Part shown: one piece after another, positions 16,301-25,300 of the stretch | How the letters are laid out: each line of letters opens with the position of its first letter | Position numbering within the stretch: position 1 is the stretch's first letter | Notes under the pieces: generated by a model | What the model saw: the letters and a program-made list of their open reading frames with translations, nothing else | The model's database searches: none | Told to the model about the DNA's origin: nothing | NCBI GenBank assembly: GCA_900540705.1 | Contig: UQGR01000004.1 | Location: forward strand, 1 to 64,000 | Direction: 5' to 3' | DNA length: 64,000 nucleotides | From: an uncultured Mollicutes bacterium | GTDB taxonomy: Bacteria > Bacillota_I > Bacilli_A > Acholeplasmatales > Anaeroplasmataceae | Made by a program: the position numbers and the translations under genes

Positions 16301-19300
16301 GATGGAAGCTACTCCTTTATATTGACCGATAAAGCTGGAAATTTTACCACCTATACTGTTGACCTAAAGTCATCTGTTCCTACCGCGTCAATCTCAGGCT
16401 ATTATAGTTATTTAGATTCTGTATATTATGGAAATAATTCTTCTGTTTTAACCATCAGCTGGAATGATCCTACAGCTCATGTCCTTTTCCAAAACATTGA
16501 ATATAGAAATGATTTTACAATTCTTTGTTCTACCTTAGAGGATGACACAAACTATGAAATACGCATTGAAGATACCTATGGAAATTATACTACTTACTCC
16601 TTTATAGTGGATAAAACACCAGATTCTAATAATTACAATGCTTTAATAAAAAATAACTATTCGTGGATAAATCATTGGTATAATACCTTTGATTATACCT
16701 ACACCAATTCCAATTTTGTGAAAGGACAGGACTTCTCCTTTGCAACTCAAAAAGAGGCAATAGACTTTGCCTGGAATAGAGAAAATTCCACTGTAGATTC
16801 TATATCCTATACAGGACAAACGGTTTTCACCTCTAAGTACTATGGAACTGTTACTGAGTTTTACGATTATGAAAATTTACCAAATGTAGCAATTGGTGAC
16901 ACCATTTATCTATATAAAAGCCGAACAACCAACTCAAAAATTGTTGTTTACTTCGATTATCAAAATCTCTACGATTCCATCCAATTTTATATTCAAAAAT
17001 CTATAGAAGAAAAATACAGATTCTTTGATAGTGAAGAAAATATTCAAAAGGCATATAACCAAGATTTATATTACTCCTGTTTTTATATCAATCAAACCAG
17101 CTATACCTTGAATCGAGCAGAATCAACAACCTCTATTTCCGTTTCTAAGGACCATACCACCTATATTCCACATACGAATAAAGCCATTCTATCTGAAGGC
17201 TACAACTATGTAAGAGAAACGGATCGTGCGGGAAATATGTTAGAGTATGTCGTAATATTAAACATAACGCCAATCACTTACTCCGTACTTACTCCCGGAA
17301 ACGTAAAGGATGCTGTCTATACAACAACCCTACAGAATGAGCATATTTTATATAGCTCTATGTCTCTAACCCTAGCTCTCAACTCAAATTATCCTGAGCA
17401 TAATATCCTGAAAATTCAATATACTTCCTTAAATAATGAAAAGACAACCTCCTTTATCACAGATGATGGTGCAGAGCTTTCAAAGGAGGGCACCTATATC
17501 ATTGACACCTATGACATCTTTGGAAATAAATCCTCTACAAATACGATTTACATTTTATATTCTGGACCTCAAACCACCTCTGAAATCACAAAAATAGATG
17601 GTATAATCATTGATTTACATTTTGAAATTTTATATCAGAAGCTAGTTCAAAATCAAATAACGAACATTTTAGTACAATATACAGATATAGAAGGCAATTC
17701 TACATACCTTACTAAGGATGCCAACGATATACCTATTTCCACAGATGCAACAAAATTGACCTTTGTAGAAAGTGGAACCTATACTCTAATGATAACCGAT
17801 GTTTTTGGAAATTCCTCTACAACATCAGAGGTACTCCAAAAGGGGAAACCTTTTGGTCAGCTTTATGCCGGAAATCCAGCAACCTCTATCCCCTCTGGAA
17901 GTATAACCAATCAGCCAATCTATTTCAGCTTTAATACCGAATATGAATATACGTGTACCTTAAATGGAGCGAAGTATTCCTCAGGAACCCCTATTTCCAT
18001 AGAAGGTATCTATGAATTTATTTTAAGTAACGCGGATTCAACGGCTACCTATACAATAGAAATAGACAAAACAGCACCTACTTCTATTCTCTATGATCGA
18101 GATACACCAATTGAGACTGGAATAACCACCTCCTCCAAGACCATACGAATGGACTGGGAAGAGGAGGGGATTACTGTTCTTTTGAATGGAATTCCCTATG
18201 AGAAAAACTCCTATTTACGTAAGGAAGGAAAAAATATTTTCAAACTGATGGATATTGCCGGAAATGTTGTTGAAAAGACGGTGACCATTGACTGGACACC
18301 TCCAAAGGTTCGAATTATGAGTGGACGCTATGAAGTGGAAAATGGGTCAATAGTGAATACACGAATCAAATTTGAATGGGATGAAAACAATTGTACCGCC
18401 TATTGTAATGGCGTCTTGTACTCCTCTGGAAAACTGCTTACTACCGCAAACACCTATAATCTTACTATAACAGACCGCTATGGAAATTCAGCTCTCTATA
18501 CCTGCACATTAGATTTAAGCACTCCAGAGTTTAAACTTGTAGATGTTAACGGAAATGAGCTATCTTCTGGTGCTAAAATCAACACCGGATTTTATATCAC
18601 ATGGGATGGAGATTATTCGGTTTATTTAAATGATGCGATTTATACAAAGGAAGCTGTTATCTCGATGGCTAGAGTGCATACAATTCAGGTAATCAATATT
18701 GCAGGAACTATCGTTACCTCTACTGTCTCTATTTCCTATACTCCTCCAACAGCTCTTATCTACGACTATAACGATACCCTTTTGAAGAATGGTTCTATAA
18801 CAAATCAAAGATTTTATATTACATGGACAGATTCAAAGGATAATAAATTAAGCTGTACGTTAAATGATATGGCCTATTCAAAAGGAAAAGTCATTACTAC
18901 TGATGGAGAATATACAATAACGATTCTAGACGAATTTGGTAATTCTTCCATATATACATTAACTAGAGATACCGTTGCTCCTACAGGTATACTACATGGG
19001 GTTATAGCTAATTCTATAACGAATCAAAATGTAACCTTTGAATGGCAAGAAGAGGATTGTACTGTACTACTAAATGACTTAATCTATCTACCACAAACCA
19101 TCATTTCTGAAGAGGGAACACACAAAATTCAAATTACTGATCTTGCTGGAAATACAAATAGTTATTCCTTCACCATTGATAAAACACCTCCTGTATTTCA
19201 ATTATCTCAAGAGCTTAATGAAAATCAGTATTGTAATAAGAGACTGTCTATTTCCTGGTCTGAATCTCAATGCGTGGCCATGTTAAATGATAAAAGCTAT

Positions 19301-22276
19301 ATCCGAGATACCTTAATTTCTGATGGAACCTATACCTTTGTTTTAACCGATACAGCAGGAAATTCTTCCTCTATTCACTTTATCATAGACCGCTCTGTCC
19401 CACATATTACGATTTCAGGAATTGATTCAAAGGGAAATACAAATCAGCCTGTAACCTTGTCATGGAATGAGGATTATATAGTACTATTAAATGGTATAGC
19501 TATTGAATCTGGTACTAAGGTTACCGAAGATGGAGTTTATGAAGTGATAGTTGAAAATTTAGCTGGAAATACAGATACATATAGTTTTGAAATATCTACA
19601 AAGGCTCCACAAGGCATATTAAACGGCGTGGAAAATACCCAGGCGACAAATCAAATTGTATCCTTTTACTTTGAAGCACCTTCTACTGCTACACTCAACA
19701 ATCAAGCTTATATTTCAGGAACAGCCATTACTAGAGAAGGCACCTATACGATTATCCTCACTGACAAATTTTCCAATACAAACGTCTATACCTTTACTAT
19801 AGATAAAACCCCTCCTGTGGCAACATTAAATGGCGTTAAGCCAAATGGGACAACGAACACAGTTGTAAGCATTACCTTTGATGAAGAGGATGCCACTGCG
19901 GCTCTAAATGGAGTCTATTATACCTCTGGAAGGGAAATAATTGAGGAAGGCAGCTACGAGCTTATACTGACAGACAAGGTGGGCAATAGTACGACATATA
20001 CCTTCATCATTGATAAAACTGCACCTTCTATAAACCTATTTGGCGTAGAAAATGGAAAGACAACTAATCAGTCAGTTTATATTACTTGGCTAGAAAGTGG
20101 ATGTTCCGCTTACCTAAATGAAAAGGAATATACCTCTGGAACCTATATTCGAGAGGAAGGCTTTTATGAATTTAAAATTATGGATAAGCTTGGCAATGAA
20201 GCCTTCTATACCTTCAGCATCGATAAAACTGCACCTGATATTATTATATATGACGAGTCAGCAAACATTTTATCTCCAAATACAATCATCAATCATTCCT
20301 TCTATATCTTATGGCAGGAGGAAAATTGTATAGCAGAAATGAACGGAGTGCCTTACAATCAAGAGCTCATAAAGGAAACTGGAGAATATATCTTTAAGAT
20401 ATGGGATGCCTTGGGTAACCAAAAACAAATTTTTATGCAGATTGATTATGCAGCACCTTTGGCTAAGCTATTTGGAGTAGAAAATGGCCAATCTACAAAA
20501 GAAACCGTGTATCTAGAATTTAAAAGCGATTGTACTGCAACCTTAAATGACCAAAGCTATACCTCTGGTAAAAAGATAACCGAAGAAGGCTTCTATACCT
20601 TTATTATACAAAATAAAATCGGAAACTCTACAACCTACACATTTACCATTGACAAAACTGCACCTACCATAAAGGAAATTCAAGGACTAAATGAAAATAA
20701 TTATGGGAATTCCTCTGTAGTTTTTCTATTTGATATTGAGGATGCTACAGCAACCCTGAATGATACCACATATGCTTCAGGAGATTCCATTACAGAGGAT
20801 GGAGAATATGAATTAAAACTAATGGACGCTGTCGGAAATACAAGTTCTTTCTTCTTTTGGATTAAAACCTCCAAGCCAGAGGGAATATTAGATGGAGTGG
20901 AAAATCAGGGCTACACCAATAAACCAGTTAGTCTATCCTGGAAGGATAAGCAAGTTTCCGCAACCTTAAATGCTTTACCTTATAGCTCCGGAACTCCTAT
21001 CATAGAGGATGGAGAATATGAATTAATTCTAAAAGATTTGGCTGGAAACACCAATACTTATACCTTTAATATTTCTACTCAAAAGCCTTCTGCAACTCTT
21101 GAGGGAATCAATGAATATAATCTATCAAACTCTATGGTTAAAATATATTATTCTGGTTGTGAGTGTTTAGTCAATGATAAACCTTATGATAGAAATGGCT
21201 ATCAGGAAGAAGGATTTTATACGGTTCTTTTAAAGGATCGTTATGGCAATAATTCTACCTACACCTTCACCATTGATAAAACAGCGCCCATAGCTGAATT
21301 AAGTGGAGTAGAGAATCAAGGCTATACAAATAAACCAGTTTATATTACCTGGCAAGAGGCAAACTGTACAACCTATTTAAATAATGAACGCTATGAAAAA
21401 GGAAGTTCTATTAGAAAGGATGGAGAATATACGTTCCTAATTATAGACCAAGCTGGGAATACTTCCTCCTATAGCTTCTCCATTTCACAAGCTAAGCCTT
21501 CTGGATTACTCAATGGAACCTTTAATGGAAAAGGCAATTTCACAAATCAAGATGTTACTTTCACTTGGGAAGAAAGTTCCTGTACAGCTACCCTCAATGG
21601 TAATATTTATACCTCAGGAACAATCATTTCTGAAGAGGGAGATTACATAGTGCATCTAACCAATAAATATGGGAATACTTCTTCTTATGAATTTACTATT
21701 GATAAAACCAATCCTATCTGCAAGTTAATCGGCGTAGAAAATGGCGGTTATACAAATAAAAAAGTAACTATAGATTTAAACTACGAAGCTAACATTACTA
21801 CCTACGTAAATGATATTCTATTTGAAAAAGAAACCATTACAACAAATAACATGGAATTATATAATGGAACTTATCATGTAAAATTTATAGACTTGGCAGG
21901 GAATATTACAGAATATTATTTTGAATATTATTATGAAAATGAAAGCTCATTAAAGGAAAAGTTAACTATTGAAGCCTCACAAAATAATACTACAGCCATC
22001 ATTTCTTTTGATGGGGATTATACGTTAACTATCAACGATCAGCTATCTGAAAATGGTGCAATACTAAATCAGGAGGGAAAGTATACCATCAATCTTTCCG
22101 ATAAATTTGGAAATATATATTCAACTCAAATTAAAATATCCGCTGAAGAGATTCCAAATTATACCTTAAATAATATTGCAACTATATTATCCATCGTACT
22201 TGGCTGTTGTTTAATCGGATTTATCATTTTTAAAAAAGTCTCTGGCAGCAAAAATCCTTACAAAAAAAATAAATAA
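13331..22276 (+). CDS. giant Ig-like repeat surface protein, membrane anchored
   Basis: 2981 residues. The N-terminal signal peptide (about 1-35) ends AEA before AV. A unique domain of about 180 residues follows. Then come roughly 30 Ig-like repeats of 60-80 residues, each bounded by variants of DKTAPTI and ending DKAGN or similar before the next boundary. The first third uses longer repeats with GVTNNGYYN-like openings. Residues about 1100-1500 are divergent. The last half uses shorter, more regular repeats with FGVENGxxTN, YTSG and EEG motifs. The C-terminus has one transmembrane helix (ATILSIVLGCCLIGFII) and a basic tail, with no LPXTG. SD AAGGAG precedes the ATG. Codons 3-8 hold the sRNA-complementary motif. 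A contact or adhesin fibre working with the secretion system is inferred from the operon. Confidence 0.88.
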   Translation: MKKNKRPLILKIVWIAILCFTFLLIQKTNMPSAEAAVPSVTVTTETLKTWNITCNVPSWDDRVFNSTPKIDELIKKLDLTITRDGNVKFDKGEMINNTCWEGDYFYEYCLNWEVSDEKDDISDWWNSQSNHNCTGYDTGWTYRVKANGTTVTGDDLDKEASGLSIKDGYNTIELTLALVYVDGYSYDIDQRSCYFYNYTLTGQILMFDEEPPQIAISNGAYFNRYLYNISVTDNVALSKVYYYYHESRWPSSITDTKTDIAASGSKVLPSFTKNGYFELHAIDTYNNSTTVKFCIDTGSPQISGVQQNGIYNTAQTIHVTDSLSGVNTVRVNGNLVQLDYSNNYRISVSTTTSQVISVECTDKAGNKTTTSFRYDVQAPSISGVEQNAVVKNATITYSDNSDNLLYTGYKGIAQAKYGYSQSNEPSVADTDFTSGKSFTEEGNYFIEIKDQAGNITQRRFTIDKTAPTITGVTNNGYYNSTQTLTFSDKNGLAKLKINNEEKSLASSYSFSNNGTYEVEVTDKAGNSSSIRFTIDKTDPNLSVTNHNNFSNNIYYSNGTLSITSNERVTFTFDGQKIAENTTSVSINARNYESGRKVLTATDIAGNSSTVNLFLDTSSPNMVFRNSILRDSYYYTRQSESIEFTSSYSPILEVSYTLNGGSVNKTNANPLNLSSEGTYRIIVTTKAGNSTTKYLIIDKTAPTIGITSKGQALLNNAYTNQQINVTFSDNIAINEEECFYSFEGGEKQRFTTNTNFSNVGSYTFWIADKAGNTKSQQVTIETTAPTITGVTQNSYYRTSQTLTFFDEVSGIQEVKINGEVVTLTNGQYRVSATTDSHYEVECTDRAGNKANIIFHMDMTCPTTNIDKSYYNYDFRIQINDFMLDAASYIKKDADDPIYLRETASYSITTFGDGEYTLYLIDKAGNTVTHTFTIDTIPPEGILSGYTSVKDSIYLANASSVLKFTFQEDEATATFNNTSYTSGSSISTTTLEDGSYSFILTDKAGNFTTYTVDLKSSVPTASISGYYSYLDSVYYGNNSSVLTISWNDPTAHVLFQNIEYRNDFTILCSTLEDDTNYEIRIEDTYGNYTTYSFIVDKTPDSNNYNALIKNNYSWINHWYNTFDYTYTNSNFVKGQDFSFATQKEAIDFAWNRENSTVDSISYTGQTVFTSKYYGTVTEFYDYENLPNVAIGDTIYLYKSRTTNSKIVVYFDYQNLYDSIQFYIQKSIEEKYRFFDSEENIQKAYNQDLYYSCFYINQTSYTLNRAESTTSISVSKDHTTYIPHTNKAILSEGYNYVRETDRAGNMLEYVVILNITPITYSVLTPGNVKDAVYTTTLQNEHILYSSMSLTLALNSNYPEHNILKIQYTSLNNEKTTSFITDDGAELSKEGTYIIDTYDIFGNKSSTNTIYILYSGPQTTSEITKIDGIIIDLHFEILYQKLVQNQITNILVQYTDIEGNSTYLTKDANDIPISTDATKLTFVESGTYTLMITDVFGNSSTTSEVLQKGKPFGQLYAGNPATSIPSGSITNQPIYFSFNTEYEYTCTLNGAKYSSGTPISIEGIYEFILSNADSTATYTIEIDKTAPTSILYDRDTPIETGITTSSKTIRMDWEEEGITVLLNGIPYEKNSYLRKEGKNIFKLMDIAGNVVEKTVTIDWTPPKVRIMSGRYEVENGSIVNTRIKFEWDENNCTAYCNGVLYSSGKLLTTANTYNLTITDRYGNSALYTCTLDLSTPEFKLVDVNGNELSSGAKINTGFYITWDGDYSVYLNDAIYTKEAVISMARVHTIQVINIAGTIVTSTVSISYTPPTALIYDYNDTLLKNGSITNQRFYITWTDSKDNKLSCTLNDMAYSKGKVITTDGEYTITILDEFGNSSIYTLTRDTVAPTGILHGVIANSITNQNVTFEWQEEDCTVLLNDLIYLPQTIISEEGTHKIQITDLAGNTNSYSFTIDKTPPVFQLSQELNENQYCNKRLSISWSESQCVAMLNDKSYIRDTLISDGTYTFVLTDTAGNSSSIHFIIDRSVPHITISGIDSKGNTNQPVTLSWNEDYIVLLNGIAIESGTKVTEDGVYEVIVENLAGNTDTYSFEISTKAPQGILNGVENTQATNQIVSFYFEAPSTATLNNQAYISGTAITREGTYTIILTDKFSNTNVYTFTIDKTPPVATLNGVKPNGTTNTVVSITFDEEDATAALNGVYYTSGREIIEEGSYELILTDKVGNSTTYTFIIDKTAPSINLFGVENGKTTNQSVYITWLESGCSAYLNEKEYTSGTYIREEGFYEFKIMDKLGNEAFYTFSIDKTAPDIIIYDESANILSPNTIINHSFYILWQEENCIAEMNGVPYNQELIKETGEYIFKIWDALGNQKQIFMQIDYAAPLAKLFGVENGQSTKETVYLEFKSDCTATLNDQSYTSGKKITEEGFYTFIIQNKIGNSTTYTFTIDKTAPTIKEIQGLNENNYGNSSVVFLFDIEDATATLNDTTYASGDSITEDGEYELKLMDAVGNTSSFFFWIKTSKPEGILDGVENQGYTNKPVSLSWKDKQVSATLNALPYSSGTPIIEDGEYELILKDLAGNTNTYTFNISTQKPSATLEGINEYNLSNSMVKIYYSGCECLVNDKPYDRNGYQEEGFYTVLLKDRYGNNSTYTFTIDKTAPIAELSGVENQGYTNKPVYITWQEANCTTYLNNERYEKGSSIRKDGEYTFLIIDQAGNTSSYSFSISQAKPSGLLNGTFNGKGNFTNQDVTFTWEESSCTATLNGNIYTSGTIISEEGDYIVHLTNKYGNTSSYEFTIDKTNPICKLIGVENGGYTNKKVTIDLNYEANITTYVNDILFEKETITTNNMELYNGTYHVKFIDLAGNITEYYFEYYYENESSLKEKLTIEASQNNTTAIISFDGDYTLTINDQLSENGAILNQEGKYTINLSDKFGNIYSTQIKISAEEIPNYTLNNIATILSIVLGCCLIGFIIFKKVSGSKNPYKKNK
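13338..13354 (+). promoter_or_regulatory. candidate sRNA pairing site 6 (codons 3-8 of the giant gene)
   Basis: AAAATAAGCGCCCACTT can form 17 continuous pairs with the sRNA loop. Both deviations from the exact complement (T for C at each end) remain G-U compatible. It lies within the initiating-ribosome footprint. Confidence 0.6.
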
Positions 22277-22280
22277 TATG

Positions 22281-22312
22281 AAAACCCCTAAAGTTAAACC
22301 TTAGGGGTTTTT
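22281..22312. terminator. bidirectional terminator between convergent giant-protein and lipoprotein genes
   Basis: AAAACCCCTAA (22281-22291) pairs with TTAGGGGTTTTT (22301-22312). It has A residues on one side and T on the other. It lies right after the stop of the Ig-repeat gene and downstream of the convergent lipoprotein gene. Confidence 0.85.
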
Positions 22313-22358
22313 ATAAAGATAATGAATACTTCTTGAAAGAGTGTTCTTAATCCTTTTT

Positions 22359-25300
22359 TTATTGTATTGCTGTAATTTTATAGGTGGTTCTACCTAAATT
22401 CCAGTCATCTCCCATACCTCCATGAGCACCCCATCTAATCTTAAATAGTCCTGTACTAGAAACATCAGAGATATTGATAGTAAAACTAACAGTGTGAGCC
22501 CACCAGCTTGTATCCTTATATCCTTTTCCATGTTCCACTGTGGCGGAATCTAATTGCCTATCTCCAGGAGTATAAATCCAAAGATCCTGATATCCATCAT
22601 TAACCTCTTGGCAGTCAAAGGTAATAGAAATGGTAAGTTTGGTATATCCTAAAGACTTTAATAGTTCAATATTTAAATTAGGATTTACTTCCTGATAAAC
22701 CTTATCCTTATCTGTAACTCTTATATTGGTTCCGTCTCTATGAACAACATCAGTAGAAGTTCTTTCCCACAACGCTTCACAACTAACATTATTTGCAGGC
22801 ATTGTTTCTATTGCACCTAACCACCCTAAGAAATGATATCCATTGGCAGTTATTTCTGGATAAATTATCCCTTCCTGATAATAAAAATACTCTACTCTAT
22901 CGTCTTGACCATTATTCTGTTTAAAAGTCATAGCATATTTGTTTCGAGGATAGTAATATTCTATTACATTTAAGTTTTCATCTTCTTGTAAGACGATAGA
23001 CTTTTCCTCTGGATTTGAAAAACCAACTCTAGAAATTAATGCCCCAGTCACAGTTGCATGTTCATTCTTTTTAGATGTATATTTTTCATAATACGCATAA
23101 CTAGTATCTCCTTTAATGTACTCCCCATTTGTATTCATATAATAATGGTGAACAGTATATCCTACGAGAGCATCTGCATTAATCATTAGTATGGTTTGTA
23201 CAGAATTAGAAGGAATATCATCTTGATCATAAATATCAAAGGAAACAATCATAGGTATAGTAACATCTCCTTGATTTTCACTTAAAAACTTATCTCTATT
23301 CTCTTTAGTAATATAGATAATTTGTTTTCCATTTTCTGTTATTATTTCAAATAATGAATTATCAAGTTCAACAGATAATGGCTCATATCCGCAAGCTTCA
23401 CTAATAAACTGACTTAAATCAAAAGTATAATTGCTTTGGTCGATATTTCCTTTGAATTCATTTTTTAATCCTATAGGAGGTAAGTTCAAACAAGAGGCAA
23501 TACTCTTTATCTCCGTATCTGGATTAAACCCTGGCAAATTACTATTAGGATCCAAATAAACTTGTGCATCTATAAAGTTATTATATAAATAATTCAAAGT
23601 TTCTCTATTGTAAATATTTTTTACTCCTGCAAAATTAATATATGTTAATCCTTTTGGAAGCAATAGTTCACCATTTACTATTACATCACTATTCTTAAGA
23701 CCTAGCGCTTCTAAATTTTCAAACTTTTTCAAATTATGAGCATTAACCACTTTTGGCGCATTTTTATCATTATTTATTATTAGATATTTTAAATTTTTAT
23801 ATCGAGAAGTATTTGAAAAATCGTTTATATCAATTTCTTCACTGAATTTATTATTTGATAAATTCAAATACCATAATCCATTACTATAATCAACAAAATA
23901 GGATACACCGTCTTCTCTTAACTTGGTAAGATTACAGTTTGAAGCGGACAAAACATCCAAATGAAAGCTACGTAAAATATGATTCCCATCTTCTCCCTTT
24001 TGGCCTTCCTCTGTCAAATTTAAATTATCTATTACTAGTTCTTTTAAACTATTCCCCAGCTTAGACAATTTTGAAAGATTCGTAAATGCATTTCCACTAA
24101 TGTTTAAATACATAAGATTTTCACATTTAGAAAGCATTTCTACATTATCAACTTCTGTTTGATTTGAAGCTGAATTTACAGTATACGTCTGTGGTATCTT
24201 TGCATCAGGAATTTCTAAATGTATCAGGTTTGGCATTTCACTTAAAAAGTCTAGCTTCTCAATAATAAAATTTGAATTGTAGGAAGAAATTTCTAAGACC
24301 TCTAAAGATTTTAAACCTTTTACATCTAAAGAAAAATTAGTATTACTAAAATTGTTATTGCTTAATTGTAGAACCTTTAAATTGACTAAGTTTGTAATAA
24401 ATTTAGTATTACCTGTTAAATTATTGTCATTTAAAATCAATTTTCTTAAAGATACTATGCCATTCAAAACATAAGCACCCGCAGAAATGTTATTACTAGA
24501 TGCATCTAACACCTCTAGTTTTTTCATGTCTCGAATAAATTCTAAAGAATCAATGGCGTTGTTGCTAATATTTAATTTTCTTAAATTAATTAACGACTCT
24601 AATGCAGAAGCATCTCTAAAATCGGCGTTCTGACAACTTAAATTTATTACTTCAAGTGTCAAAGATACAGAAAGACTTGAAATATCATTTATTTTATTAT
24701 TATCTAATGACAAATATTTCAACTTTTTTAAATTTGCTAATTCTGTTATATCTCTGATATTATTGTTAGATAACGCTAAATATTCAATATTTTCTGCAAA
24801 TCTTAAATTTTCAACGCTAGATATTGAATTATTATCCAAATACAAATATTGTAGTTTATTATAATAATGATTCCCTAAAATATTTGTAGTAGTGATATTA
24901 TTATTTGATAAATCTAAGATAGATAAATTCGTCAATTGATTAAATGGATTTACACCTCCATCATTTAATCCAACACCGCAATTCCTTGCAATAAATACTT
25001 CAAGATTTTTTAAAGGAGCTACTTCTGCTAGATTTGGCAATAAATCCTGTCCTGTTATATTTAATTTTCGCAAGGTAGTTAAATATCCAATTCCCTTTAA
25101 ACTTGTTAATTTTTTGTTGATTCCTTTTCCATCTATTTGTGCATTTGGATTATAGCTTAAATCTAAGGTATACCACTTATCATCCTTCATATTTGTACTC
25201 TTAAAAGAATCTACGGTAAGTACATTAAATGTTCCAAATCTAGAAACCATATACCTTCTTAAGGTTTCATCTGGTATATTTTCAGAATATTCATTTAGCT

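Noticed and set aside
21283..21290. A further AGCGCCCA within the giant gene
   Set aside because: Only 8 bases match, it is far inside the coding region, and it falls in the ordinary DKTAPIA repeat boundary, where alanine and proline codons explain it.
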